From Dicaeum eximium (lineage: Eukaryota > Chordata > Aves > Passeriformes > Dicaeidae), in assembly GCA_013396995.1 (NCBI GenBank), contig VWZP01003839.1, forward strand, positions 958,815 to 1,022,814: a stretch of DNA of 64,000 nucleotides. Direction: 5' to 3'. This document shows, in pieces, positions 12,318 through 25,421 of the stretch (position 1 is the first letter of the stretch; each line of letters begins with the position of its first letter). The position numbers were made by a program, and so were the translations under genes. The notes under the pieces are model-generated. The model saw only the letters and a program-made list of their open reading frames with translations. It was not told the origin of the DNA and did no database searches.

Positions 12318-12545
12318 CATAGAATCATTTGGGTTGGAAAAGATCTCTTGAGATCATCAAGTCCAACAATTAACCCAGCATTGCCAAGTTCATCACTAAA
12401 CTAAAGTGCCTTGTCTACATGTGTCTTAAATGCCTCCAGGGATGGTGACTACATCATTTCCCTGGGCATTCTGTGCAGTGATTTACAACACTTTCAGAGA
12501 GTTTTTGGTGTGTTGTTAAATCCACACAGAATTTCCTGTGGTAAA
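12318..12545 (-). mobile_element. CR1 LINE 3' fragment
   Basis: The plus strand starts catagaatcatttgggttgg and continues with gatcatcaagtccaac, gcctccagggatggtgact and catttccctgggcattctg, the reverse complement of a CR1 3' end. It is about 230 bases, minus orientation, 5'-truncated. Degraded CR1 sequence may continue to about 12.69 kb. Confidence 0.87.
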
Positions 12546-13130
12546 AAAGAGCATTTGCCACCCCACTCCCTGTTTCCTCTAAGACACTGCATTTTGTATG
12601 AATACAGATCTTCTCTGTTTCTCTCTGGGAGAGCCCATGAACCTCCTGCAACTCTTCATGTGCAAGTAATGATGTCTTTTCTTTAGAAAACTCATTCTGA
12701 TTTGAATTCAACTAAAATGTACATATAAAAACTCTGTATTACATAATTAAGAGAAGATCTCAGCTACTAGTCCTGAGAATTTGAGTAATATGCAATGATG
12801 CTAGTTTTTATTTCTTTATTTAGATGTGTGGTGAAGAAGACCAACTCAAAAAGCCATCATAATGTATAAGTAGCTTCACTGAAAATGTAACATGAGCTCT
12901 ACAGTGCCTTGGCCCAGAAGAGCTATGATGCACAAGGGTCATCCATTGCCCTTCAGAAGAGAAAGAAACTGAGCCATAAAGCAAATAGACTTTTTCTGTG
13001 CACTGGACATCCAGGGATTGTTCAGAAACTCGTCTGTGTCAAACAGTGTATGAAAGAGTTTCAGAGTAAAATGTGCTCAGCACGGTCAATAGTGTCCTTT
13101 GTTCTGATAGGGGATTTGTTTGTTCTTTAT

Positions 13131-13175
13131 CTATCACATCCTTTGTGTGACTATCACATCCTTTGTGTGACTATC
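13131..13175. repeat. Exact 20-base tandem duplication
   Basis: The unit ctatcacatcctttgtgtga occurs twice without mismatch at 13131-13150 and 13151-13170, followed by a partial third copy (ctatc). The identity of the copies suggests a recent duplication. Confidence 0.95.
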
Positions 13176-13560
13176 TGACTAACTTTTCTGAAAGGAAAAG
13201 GTGCATTTTCTTTCCTCAGTGGGATTTAGGGTAATAACCTCATGATATTTTAAAATGAGTCAAGCTCCTTTAAAGGACAATACTGAACACTTTCTCTATT
13301 AAGGAAGAAAGGAGCAGGACAGAATATTTTCAAAATCCCAATTAACACATCTGTCCAGTTTATACAAGTCCTTCTACAAGTCTTCTGCATGGAAAAAAAA
13401 AATAATCTAATTCTCCTTTACTAATGGGTTTTCAATGGATTTAGGCTTGCCAGAGCAGATTAATGAGTATAAAAGAGAATATCAATAAAATTCTGTGTGG
13501 GTAAAGCCTTGCTGAAATTGGCACAGCAACTAAATAGACAGTATATATATTTTCTTGTTA

Positions 13561-13635
13561 TGAAGGTGTTTGCATGCTTCCAACTGTGTAGGAAGGCCTT
13601 TTTGTGAAGGTATTTGCATGCTTCCAACTGTGTAG
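13561..13635. repeat. 31-base direct repeat, period 44
   Basis: The sequence beginning tgaaggtgtttgcatgcttc and ending caactgtgtag is present at 13561-13591 and again at 13605-13635, with one difference (gtgttt versus gtattt). A 13-base spacer separates the copies. Confidence 0.95.
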
Positions 13636-16600
13636 ATAAATCTCTTCTTCTGGACCTAGTTATGCCATCAGCAGATGTTGAAGCCTTCAGCTGTCTGATA
13701 CCACCCACCAGCTGGGACTTACAGCCCTTAGAGCCCTGCCAGAGAAATGGTACGTGTGAGCACTCCCTAATCCACTTTCAGTGAACCAGCCCTGCTAATA
13801 CAAATTGCCTTTTCCAATGCTGAAATTAACCTGAATGGCTGTGCACGAGAAGAATGGAGAATGGCTGTGTTTCTCACGTGGAGCTCTCCATCACTACAGG
13901 TGTGAGATTGGAAAAAGGCAAGAGGTGGGAGGTGACAGTTTAACTGCCTTTGCTGTCTGGAAAATGAACAGCCTAAAAGAAAAGGTGAGAGAGAAGCAAG
14001 AGAGCGGGAAAAGACAGAAAAGAAACATGAGATGCACTAGTGGGAAGAGCAGTGATATGAGCCTGAGGAGAAAGGATGAGGCTCTGGCCAGGCTATGCTC
14101 GAGCTAGCAGCAAGGGAGCTGCTCTGTTGAGTTTTGCCATGCTGGGGAGAAAGGACTTGTGCATCTTTAACAACCACACAAGACTGTATTAAAACATTTG
14201 CTTGGCTCTGACTTGATTTTTCTCTTTAAGTGGAACAGGGCTCAAAAGCTGTCTGACATGTCAACTGAGATGGGTGATGGCAGCCACCTCCCTTCCTGGG
14301 GAAGCTGAATGCACCCAACACTGTCACAGCAGTTTAACCCTTACCCCCGTGTGGTATCTGCCATGACCATGGACTGCAGCAAAGCTTCTCCATTTTATTT
14401 TACAGATTTACTCCACAACAAAACCCACAAATGTGGGGAAGCATTGAAGGTACACCCTGCAGCACAGGAACAAATAAAAAGTTCGTTGAGGAGCTTTGAA
14501 TCAGGAGTTTTGGTGGGTCATACTGCAGAGGCATAAGGCATAGCTGTTTCTGCCCCCAGACCCAAAAGGGATCAACCTCTGCCTTGTCTTCAACTGCCCC
14601 AAGTGACCTTTCCTGACAGCTGAAACTGAGATATCAGAGTGTGAACTGGGGCAGCTGAGCTGCTGGTACAGTCCCATTCTGCTGCTCCAGCTGCAGCGAC
14701 ACAAAGTCCAGCAGAAGGTAGGGCAGACACCTGGGCATTGTCATACCTTGTACAGCCACACCTGAGGCTGCCGGTGTATTTAGGCATGGGATGATGTAAA
14801 GCTCCTTTTGACCAGCACTAGGAAACTTTGAATGGCTTTGTGAAAAAAGCATAGAGGAGGAATAGAGTTTTATATGCTTTTTAAAGCTGCTTTATTTTCT
14901 GTTATATAGTTTTTTCTGTAGTGTGTTTGAAGAGTAAGCATGGGTTAATCTCCTTTAAGAACATGTTCATTACATAGTGTGATGTGACAGTCTCTGTAAA
15001 AATCCTTTCCTTTCCTTTCCTGGGAAGACAGGGATAAGCAAAAGGACAATTAATTCTGTGTCACTTTGCACATTATACATATGTTGTGATGCATTTGAAA
15101 ATTCAGGGCACCACCAGTGGAACCGACTATAGGTGGGATTTGCTTCTCTTCTGAAAAAAGGATGTGTGACAGCACACAGAGATTTTATCCTGACAGTTTC
15201 ATCTACAATAGTAATTCCAATGAAAGTGTCACAGAGAGAGAGTTCTGCAGTTCTGTGCTGCTGGAAGATGTACAGGTTTCCATTTCAGTAATATTTCCTT
15301 CTAAAAATAAGCTCTATTCATGCCAAGCATCTGTTTTAATTTGGTTCCTTTTTTTGATGTCAAATAACTCAAGCTGGATGAAAATCACTGCAGAAAGGCT
15401 AATATTATTTAAAAGTACATGGTATAATTTTACATTTAAGAGGTCTCCTAGGAGAACTTTTCCAAGCCTAATAGTTTCTGAGGGACTATTTGCTGTGCTA
15501 TTAGTTTTGATTAGCTTCAGAAATTCATTCCCTCCATCCAAGCTTAAATCTTTATAGAAAATAGTGAAAAATGACTATTAGAAGAAACAGGCCTAATTAG
15601 CAATACTTTTCTGAAATAAGGAGTGCCCATCTGATCAAGCTGTGCAGGTGAGACAAACATTTCTGCCACAGAGCATGCCCACTTGCTGACACTGTTTGCT
15701 GACTTAGCACTCCTGAGCTGTCAGTTGGAACTGTTAATTAACTGCTCTAGTTAATTAGCACTTATATGGTAGCACACATTTTCTAACAGAAACATTAACA
15801 AATTTATTTCAGTAGCACCTGTGAAACAGAAAAGCTCATTTTAGGGAGAAGTCTTCAGTTTTGGAAGCAGAATGGTTTGGTGGGAAAGGCTCTGCACTGT
15901 GTTTCAGTCTGCTCTGCTCAGCACACATCCTTGGATCAGACTGATGAGTTTTCACTCGGTAAAATAATTGCAATTCTGCTCTCACCTTCTACAGAAAGCT
16001 TGAGAGATGGAAACCAGTGAATCATATTCAGAACTTATAAAGGGGAAAAATTATTACATCAGTATGGAAGACAAATACAAGAAAGAGTTTGAATGGCCCC
16101 AAAAGAGAAACAGAGGCACAAAGGACCAAATTCTGTCCAAAATACTTTAGGTATTTGGCAGGCAAGTTAGCGAAGAGAAACAAGATACTATTAAGCCGTA
16201 GAAAAACTGCTGCCTGATCCTAGGTTTCAGAAAAGACCTAGTTAGCAGAGAGAAACACCATATTCTCACATTTTTTAGAGGTTCAGCCATGCCAAGGAAA
16301 GAGACACTGAGAGCTTTGTGACGAAATGGGAAGGAGGCTGCAGGAATCCTTAAACCAGAGATGTACAACTACTACACATTTAAGATTTGCTTCGAAGCTG
16401 AGATTAAGAGTTGGCCTGCACATATTTCTGTATTTCTACCTGCCCTCTCTGATTATTTTGTTAAGAATTTAAGCAATGCTTCGACCCCATTTGCCCCCAA
16501 AATCAGCAATGCCTCTGGCTGCTAGAAACAAGCTGGCTACTTGTAGGAATGCTCAAGCCACTCCCAACTCTCTGCCCTGCCTTCTCCCATGTCCTTCCAG

Positions 16601-16723
16601 CAGAGCCCAGCACTTTATACTGGCCTAGCCTTTCTGAAGCTGTAGCTGCAGAGTTCTGCCTGTTCAAGCAGTGTCTCCTTGGAGAACTGACTTATTTCTA
16701 TGGGGAGACTATCTGGCAGAAAG

Positions 16724-16800
16724 CATAGAATCACAGAATATGGAAGGGACTGTGCTGGAAGGATCATTGAGTCCAACTCCTATCTGAACACACTCAATAC
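16724..16800 (-). mobile_element. Short CR1 LINE 3' fragment
   Basis: The plus strand reads catagaatcacagaatatgg, then ggaaggatcattgagtccaa, the reverse complement of a CR1 3' terminus. Only about 75 bases remain, in minus orientation. Confidence 0.8.
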
Positions 16801-17559
16801 AACAGAAAAGTGAGACCCAATGAAGTTTTGCAGGTATTCTGGAAAACCCAAATCTTAAAAAATGAGGACACCATTATGTTGCCTCCTGTTACAGTGAGTG
16901 TACAGAACCCTGGTCCAGGGTGGAAGTCAGGCCCTTTGGTTAAGTTTTTGAAATGGGGAAAACCAAGAAAGCCTTCAAAAATACTCTCACGGATCAGATG
17001 TAAGATCATCATAGACAACAATAATCTATCACCCTTTGCTGCTTCATCCATTTGACTGTAAATCATTTTCCATCACATCTAGAGGACACCCTCCATGCTG
17101 TTTGCAATCACTCTTAGTATGGTAACTAGCCCTTTTTAGGGTCATTAATGCTGGTTTCTTTGCAGAGCACTCTAGCAAACAGCCAATTCAAAGAAGGACA
17201 AAGATTTGTGCTTAAATCTGCTCTAAAGCCCGTATCTCCTAAATGGCACCCTACAGGCTACTGAATTTGGTGCCCCACTGCCAAAAAGCTTGAGTATGCT
17301 TCAGACACTCAAAGCCATCTTCTATATAAATGTCTGGGCCACGTTATTTCCTGATGCCCAGCTTTATGAACCAAATCTCATGGGAAGACCTAGTAAGTGT
17401 TCTCTGTAGTTTATCAAGGTAAGAAGGGGTCTTGTACCTCTGACCCTGTATTTTGTAAGGTTACATTTCCACTAATATGACAAATCCAACTGTTTGGCAT
17501 GTGAAGGGGAAGACATCTCGGTCATTTCCTTGAAGAGTTTGCTTTACCAACTGCTCTTT

Positions 17560-17870
17560 CAATCAGACTTTTTTTCCTGAAACTCCTTTTTTTAGCTTCA
17601 AGACATTCTGTCTTCCTTTGCTGTCTTTAGCAGCCAAATGGTTGTCATCCATCATTTATATCACCCTAGAGATATTTATAGATTTTGATTGCATCCCACT
17701 GAGCTCTTGCCTGTCTTACATCACACACATTTGTAGCTCTCTTGATAGAGCTTGCCTTGTAATTCCTGCATATTTTCTGCTACAGATTTTCTCTAATTTA
17801 CTTATATTCTGTCTTAAACTACATATATCAGAAGAGCACATGATCTCACAGGGTTTAGTATTCCTACTCA
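17560..17870 (-). mobile_element. Probable ancient CR1-like LINE remnant
   Basis: Scattered stretches such as gatatttatagattttgatt and ttctctaatttacttatatt resemble the reverse complement of older amniote CR1/L3-type 3' regions. Divergence is high and the boundaries are guesses; this rests on remembered consensus rather than an alignment. Confidence 0.35.
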
Positions 17871-20800
17871 GGTACTACAAGAAAAACTAATTTATATGCA
17901 AGCATGTTAATAAGATAGAAATCTATAGGCCTGCATATTAATTTTATTAATAAAACTGTAACTACACTAGCAACATATTTATTAAATTCTTGTCTGATGC
18001 TGGTATTCAAATATTTGTATTTCTATCCTATGAATTATTTGAGCACACTGAATAGCTGCATTACATATTCAGGGAAGGAAAGCAAATAAGAATGAAAAAT
18101 TTTGACCAGACTGCAGTCAGAAACACTTTCTCAATAAAATATTGCAAAGTATCTTTCAGTATCATTAGTATGATCTTGCAGAACAGAAGATACACTTTTC
18201 ATAGATAATTTGATAACTTGGGGAAGAGCAAGGACAAACAGTGGATCAGTACCTGCTGGTTTGACAAGCTGGCAGACTCAGGGCCAAGAAATCTGAGGTC
18301 ATCTAGCAAACTTTCCATTGACCTTCCTATTTAAAAACTGATATATTTATCCATTTTCCACCAGACACTAAGTATCTCCCAAACAGACAAAAATAGATAC
18401 AAAGCCTTCCCTGAAATTTCCACTGTCTGTTTCACTTTAGTTACTTTCTATGGTTAAGGAGAGACAATTCTAAGCAAATCTCTCTAGATCTACAGACGCC
18501 TTAGCTTTCAAGGAGATTTAATGATGTTTGGACTGATTTTTTTTCTCATCTTTTTTTTCTTATTTCTCTAAGTAAGGTTCCTATTTCCTTTACTGCATTC
18601 AGCACTAAACTCCTGACCTAACCACAGAACAGACTAAGGAGAAAATGCCACTAAATACTACTGTGTAACCTCCTGCCTTCAGATCAGTGTGCAATTTTAT
18701 CTACTTACACCAACCACCTAGAAACAACCAAACTAAGGCCATGAACATTAATGGAAGAGGAAAAAGAAGTTTAAGGAAATTATGAAAAAACTCTGGAATT
18801 TAAATGGGTTTTGGTGACTATGTCACTCACTGTTCTTAGCAAATAAATACACATATACAACCAGTTTGATTACCCAGGCCTGCTAACACAGCTCTCCTGA
18901 GCTACTGATCTTCTGAGCTCTCTCAAGCTCTCCTGAGTTACTGATTTCTATTTATTGACAGCATGCTGACATCACTTCCCTGCTGCTATTGAATTTTTGT
19001 AGCTAATTGAAATGCACCTTCTCTCCAGCCTGCACACACCAAAACATGCCAGATAGATGTGCTTTCAGTGCTTTGCAGCTGCCAGAATTATATGTGAGCT
19101 GCAGGATTCACTCGGACTCTAGCATAAACTAACTTGTAGCCCAGTGGCAGACACAGACTGCAAACTTTGGCTTTGCTCACAACTGTGCAACATCTGGAGC
19201 CAAACAGTTGGTTAGTACATTACAGAGATAGGAAAATTTCATGAGATTCACAGGTGTTTCAAGATCCAAATTCCACTGTAATATTAGCATCTGCATAATT
19301 GGGCTTGTCAGCCTGGACTATCTCTACTGTATTTTTCTTCTTCAAAGGAGGGAAAAATGTGTATGCTGTGTTTAGGATATACAACTTAGTTTTTTGCCTT
19401 GCCTCTAACAGCATGGAGGGACTGAGAACCCACAAGGCTTAACCAGCTGGATATTTTTTTTTTACCTGGAGAAAAAGGCAGTTGACATCCAGGTGTTAAA
19501 TCTGGCATCTAAACCACCTACCTCTGCAAAACTGGGGGTAGAACTGGCCCAGCAGCAGAAATTTCTGCTTGGCTGTTATCCACCAGTAAGCTCTGCTGGG
19601 GGTCAGGAGTCAATCTGAATAGATAAACCTTTAGAAACAGGGAGATGAAATGAAGTCCTTTTCTAACTTATTTAATCTGGCATCAGTAAGAAGCCCATCC
19701 AAATATCCATCTTGAAAGCTTCACTAGTGCTCCAAGCTTGAAAGCAGTGCAATAGTTTTAAGAAAATAAAAACATTTGGAATATGCTAATTGCACCACAT
19801 CTCTGAAAGGTCTTGAAAAATCTGATTCACCAAGAACTCTGAACTCCAAACAAGAGCTCTTAATCTGTTTAGGCTTCCATTGCAAACTTTCTTCCACCCA
19901 CACAAACCCCTACCATCTCCTCTAGCATCATTCTTTTATTTAATTAACTTATTTTCTATAGATACTGATGTGACTTAATACTTTGATCTGATTTTCCTTT
20001 GCTTCTGATCTCACCATTACATTTATACCCATGTGAAGTTTGTAACTACGACTTACAATGCCAGTTCTCTTAGCTATTAAAAATTATTAGGCCTGCTATA
20101 GTCAAGATTATCAATATTATAGCAGAAGAATCTTAAACACAATAGAGGTCCATCAGAGGAGAAACACTCTTTTTTCCCATCTCTCTTCTTTCTACCAGAG
20201 TATTATGAAGCATCCGCCTCAAAATATTCTGTGATTCAGAAGAATGAACAAATCCTTACTTGTATTTCAGAGCTTTTTACTTTTTTTCACTTGGGAATGA
20301 GATGGAAAGAAAGTTAAGAGTAAAATTTTAAAAGCTCCTCAGAGTATGTACATGCAAGCAGAATATGACACATGGACTTGCTAAACCAACATCTACCTGC
20401 ACTGACCTAGATAGGTGGTTATTAATATCAGGGTAGACTCAATTTGCAGGAAATCTGACTGTCTACAGGGTTTGCTCTTGCAGGGCAGTGAAATGCTCAG
20501 AAGTGGAGATATGTCTGAATTCTGAAATATTGCACTTAGGAGCCCGAGGGCATGTCTAAAATAGCTTTAGAGTTTATTATTAGCATTTCATTTTTACAGA
20601 TGACATGAAAGAAGAGGGAATAGGTTGCAAGAAAATTCTCTTCTTCAGCGGCTCCATGACTGGATTTACAGAGGTGGTACAGCTGCCTACAGGTGCAGAG
20701 AGGCGTCTGGGGGAAATTCCAAAGGCTCCTCAGGGAGAAACGTGCCTAATCTCAATCAGCTCTCAAAAGTGAAATTCCAGATCTGTTCAAATACTTTTAC

Positions 20801-23533
20801 AACACCAGCAAAGAACTTCTTTGCACTGCTAGACATCTAATTACCTCTACAAATGCCCCCCAGTTAGCAGCAGATGGCCAGCAAAAGGAAAAGGGATGAA
20901 GTGTTTTGCATTTTAATAAATATATTCTGCTTCTGGCCTAGGAAAGGTTTTGCTTTTCTGGCTGTAGCTCTGACTCAAGTTACTCTGGCCAGGTAATCTC
21001 CTGTCTCAGTCAGACACCAAAGAACAGTAGTAAACAAGGTTTACTGGCTCCATGGAAGGATTATTTACACAGAGACATGGTGTGCGTCTTCCTGCGGTGA
21101 TGCCACCACGTAATTTCCTTAACTCCTTCCCTATCACCAGCCCCCCCTGAGGGAGACAGGATGATGTTCTCTGAGGTGTTGGCAGTTCCTCTGAAAGGGA
21201 GTTTTTAATGAGGTGGTGCAAGGCAAATAGGGCTGCTGCCTATCACACAAACCAAACTGCAGACACTTTTTCCTGTGAATGATATCTGCTAGAGAACACT
21301 GAGACAATTATACTTACTAACAGAAATGAAAAGAGCCTAATTACAGTGATTTTTATAGCGAGAGTTAAAGGATGCATGTCAAAAGGGACTGATATATAAT
21401 TATGATAATATCAGTTGCAACTCCTGTGCTATCTAATTACTTGAAATGGGTGGCATTGTGAAATTTTTTAAAAGCGAGCTACTCTGACAACAAAATGATA
21501 TAATCTTACTATGAAATTAAAATAAAATTGAAATAAAAGTAAAATTAATATATTGGAGTAATAACCAAAGAGGCAGCACTAAATGTGGTGGAAAGACAGA
21601 ACAAACAGAAACCCACCAACTGTCTCCAACCCCAAATCTGTGGTGCACATTTGACTCACACTGTATCAGAAACTGAGATGCTGCACATGTTGCCTACACT
21701 GGCAGTCAAAATCAAGACATATTTACATGACAAGAAAAGAGTTGTAAGAAGCGGAGGAAGAAAGGAGTAAAGAGAGGAAATATTAAAAAAATGGGAGAGA
21801 GCATAAACCTATCAATCACAGTGCTGAACTCTTCTGGAGCTCTGAGTGTCTGCATGCCTTGGCTTTGTTCTGGATCCTCTGAGGTACCCCAAACACCCAG
21901 GCTGCTGAGCATGCTGGACCCTGTCAGATTCAGGCACTCAGACATCTTCAAGGGAGGAAGTTTTTCTATTTTGGTTTCACACTGCCTGTATCATACTGAT
22001 AAATCTGTCCACAATACTTGACATAAATGAAATTAATTAAAGTTATTACTTAAATTTAGTATATATATTCTTCATCATGGATGTATTTACATTATACAGA
22101 ACCCACACCTATTATAACATAATGCCATGTGTTGACAAATGACCTGGGCACTGAAAAGCTCTGATCTTTTTCATTCATTAGAAATGAAAATACTAGCACA
22201 TTCATATGCAAGCCCACAGATCTGCTGGTAAGTCCGTGCTCCTAATTTTGGTGTAGCCTAGAAACATCAACCATTGTTTGAACAGTTTCATGGATTTTCA
22301 CGGATACTGCATTGCCATTGGTCTAGTAGTGGAAAATAAGACTGAACAAAATGTTTAATATTATTTTCTTGACTATCTGGAGGTCATTTATCTCATGAAC
22401 TGCAGTTTGGATCACTTCCTTAAGCTATCATCATATCATTTAATACCAAAGACACAATCTCATTTATTAGCAAAATTTACATATCTTTTCTAAAATTTTA
22501 AAACAGCAAAAATAGACTGGCAGTTGGCTAGATCCCCTCATTTACTGCAAGTTTCGTAAATACTCTTCTGTATTTACTGCAGTCTGTTCCCATGAGATGC
22601 TACAGAATGAAAGGATCTGACCTAACTTCCCCTGTCTCTTCAAATTCCGTGTTATAATCTAATCTTGTTCCTTTCTGGTACAAGAACAAAACCATGAAAT
22701 ACTTTTCTAATATATGAGTGTTTTTATTGCTAAACCTTTCCTTAAAGAAAAGTGCATGTTTGAAGCTCTTCCTCTGAGCTGTTCTCTCACTAACCACTTG
22801 CCACTGGTCTGTGCTGGCCCCTGAAATGGCTGCATGCTGTTTATTCAATAGCACTGAATGGAGATGATGACAGTTCTCTGAGCACAGCCTTCCAAGGCAG
22901 TTCCACTGAAGTTCTTCCCTCATCCCAGCAGCTCCCTGGCCTCTGTGGCTGAGGTGACTCCGTTTTATGCACTGGTGCTCGACCAAGTCTGAAGTTCACT
23001 GATTTGTCTTTAATGCCCAACTAAATCAATATTTTAAATCTCTGCTGAAGACTGACTTTCGTTCATTTTGATAGCATTCGTTTTGAATGTGAAGAAGACA
23101 AAGGGAAATCTGACTTTTTCTAGGTGATCATGGTTTTCACTGAAAAATCTAATTACAAGAAAGTCAGGTCTAAACAACTTGAGAAAGAAGAGTGAATCAT
23201 GTTTCAATTTTGCAATAATTTTATATGTAATTTTTTAAAATTATGACGATTCAGTGTAGGATATGTTAAAAATCTTATTCAGTCTGCAAGGAGCATGGCT
23301 GAAGTGATTAACAGGATTTCCATGCAAGAGAGCAAAGGTTTTTCCCCACTGAGGAATTCTATGTGGTGGGATTGAAGTGTGAAAAAATATGGAAGACTTA
23401 TCATGAAACCTGCCATCTTACAAAACAGAAAAAATCCCAAGCAACACCCAGCAACAAGAAATAAGCCAACAAAAAAATCCAGAAGCAGAGCAGTCTCAGC
23501 TGCATTTCTGGCACCTACCAGAGGCTTTCTTAC

Positions 23534-23659
23534 CTTCACTGCAAACTCCGTTTCTGTAGCTTTATGAACGCATCTCTTGCACACTGAATAGGAGCCAATT
23601 CCTATGTCCTCCTTGATCTCATATCCATCAGTGAAATGAATGTTGTTCCCATGTAACTG
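23534..23659 (-). CDS. RPS6KA2: RPS6KA2 exon: C-terminal kinase glycine loop and Lys
   Basis: This 126-base exon reads QLHGNNIHFTDGYEIKEDIG then IGSYSVCKRCVHKATETE and FAVK. It begins the C-terminal CaMK-type kinase: GIGSYSVCKR is the glycine-rich loop and the Lys in FAVK is the ATP-binding lysine. The Cys in SVCKRC is the RSK-family cysteine known to be reactive. LHGNNIHFTDGYEIKEDIG points to RSK3. The acceptor is a NAGNAG tandem (tag-cag), so the exon could alternatively begin three bases later at 23656, dropping one Gln of QQLHG; the longer form is reported. The donor is AAG|gtaag. Confidence 0.96.
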
Positions 23660-25290
23660 CTACAAGGAAAGGCAAAAGAATCAAGGTAATCAGGACATGG
23701 GTATGTAAAAGCAAGGACTAGCCTCCTCTTGAAGGAAGTGCTTGATCTCCTCTCCCTCATAGAGCTCCCTTGTCCTTAGCAGCTTTTCTAATTCCAGTTA
23801 AAAAATTCTGAATCTCTTTACTTAAACAAGTAAATGTATCTTTTCCCTTTCTACCTTTTCCCAGTCTGTAAGATGGAATTGTCCATGTAGAAGTAGTGGC
23901 AAAACTGTTGTGATTTTCTAAACTATTTTTGGAATGCAGAAAATCACCAAATAATAGAAATTCATAGTAAACTGAACCCAAACCTCCTGACAAACCCATA
24001 TATCTTAACAATATAAACTGATTTCTAATTACTGAGGGGCAGATAACATATAATATATTAAGCTTCACAGTATTCAAGAAAGATACCCCATATATGGGGA
24101 ATGCTTCCAGGTCACTGGAGGTCTTGTCTAGAATATGTTAATCTGCTGTTTATTTGTGAGAGAGAAGTTAATATTTTAAGCCATTAATTCATATGCTCTT
24201 TGGAAATGTCTGGGCAGGTAGACTGGTTCAATGGTGAGCCCCAAATCTGAGGCTTTGCTGCAAATTCCATCCCAGGACTCAAGAAATGACCAGCACCTCT
24301 AAAAATCCTCCAGAGTCTTCTGTCTACAAATGTAGCCTTGCTAGCAAAGTCCACACAAAACCTGCTAAATTTTAAGACATGCATATGTCAATATTCAATT
24401 CATTTTTTCAAAGTAAATCACAGGAAAATATGTAACATTTCTGGGATGTAATGGCTTGGGTAACATTTCACTTTCTGTGCCATATGAGCAGCTTTAAGAG
24501 TACGACACATTCCACCATAAATAATAAAAATAGAGATGAAAACCTATAAAAGCTAGAGGCAGGGTCTCCCCCCTTGAGGCATGTATACCTGTGCTGTGGG
24601 TAGGAGGGGGAGCTTCTTCCTAGTGAGAAAATTGGCTGCATCTTTAAGCAGCCCAGTTCTTTCTCCCTGTTCCCTTCTCCTCTGATGTATCAACCTTTTG
24701 TAGCAATTTATTTCTGGTTTAAAGTACAACTGGATAGATTTTTTGAGGGGAATGGCGGCAAAGAACCAAGTGTCTGGCATGTTCCCCCATCAAACACCCT
24801 AGTTTAGGTGAGTACATCTGGGCTTTTGTGCAATAGCAACAGGAGTATGGTGGCCTCTTACACCCAGGAGCTTGGGCTCTGTGTCTCTGGGAGCCAATAG
24901 CAGGAGTTCATCAAACCCCCTTGCCAGCACAGACTGGATCATATAATCCAAGACAAAACTGCTGAGAATGAAATGCATCCATTGAAAAAACAGAATTTTA
25001 TTACCTGCTCTGCATGCACACCTGGAATCCTGTTTCAGGTACTGAGAAGTAATTTTCATTTTAGTTGTGACAAAAAGTGCAGTCCTTATTTCCTTTGCAA
25101 AAGTGGTGAGGAATGTTTTATACGTAACAGCCTTCACAAAAAATTCTCATTTTCCAACACCTACATGCTGCATGTAAAACACCTCCTTCCTACACTAGGT
25201 AGCTGTGAAATGCCAGGGAGAACATCAGGCAGTTTAAATACACACACACATATGTGCACATCAGATGTGAAATGTAACCACTATCAGTAC
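23660..25290. other. RPS6KA2 intron, 1631 bases
   Basis: The intron lies between the hydrophobic-motif exon and the glycine-loop exon. No repeat or gene was recognised in it. Its 3' end carries the tandem tag-cag acceptor. Confidence 0.75.
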
Positions 25291-25421
25291 CTGCACAATT
25301 GGGTGAACAGTGATTTTGTGCACATCCTGCTGTGCAGGCTCCTGCACCAAGTTAGAGGCAACAAAGCTGAACCCTCTGAAAAGATGATGAGCATTGGCAC
25401 TTGGAGGAACACCTGGGGAAT
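25291..25421 (-). CDS. RPS6KA2: RPS6KA2 exon: linker with hydrophobic motif
   Basis: This 131-base exon completes the Asp codon and reads SPGVPPSANAHHLFRGFSF, VASNLVQEPAQQDVHK and ITVHPIVQ. It covers the linker between the two kinases. Ser in DSPG is an ERK/autophosphorylation site, and Ser in FRGFSFVA is the hydrophobic-motif site (Ser380 in RSK1) that is phosphorylated by the C-terminal kinase and docks PDK1. The stretch after FVAS is the least conserved part of the family, and here it reads NLVQEPAQQDVHKI, closest to the RSK3 form. The acceptor is ccttctcctgcag and the donor CAG|gtactg. Confidence 0.96.

Larger units (their letters stand above)
9288..23533. other. RPS6KA2 intron, 14,246 bases (largest in window)
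   Basis: The intron separates the glycine-loop/Lys exon from the alpha-C exon of the C-terminal kinase. It contains a solo-LTR-like element (11.7-11.9 kb), CR1 fragments at 12.3 and 16.7 kb, a probable ancient CR1 at 17.6-17.9 kb and two short tandem duplications at 13.1 and 13.6 kb. The rest, including 9.3-11.7 kb and 18-23.5 kb, shows nothing I can name. Confidence 0.75.

Noticed and set aside
11866..12351. 161-codon plus-strand frame running from the LTR into the CR1 fragment
   Set aside because: It crosses the ends of two unrelated mobile elements, so it cannot be one ancestral gene. The middle part has no motif I can name.
21000..21240. Locally GC-richer segment that could be another LTR
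   Set aside because: No second copy in the window, no convincing polyadenylation signal or primer-binding site, and no identifiable boundary.
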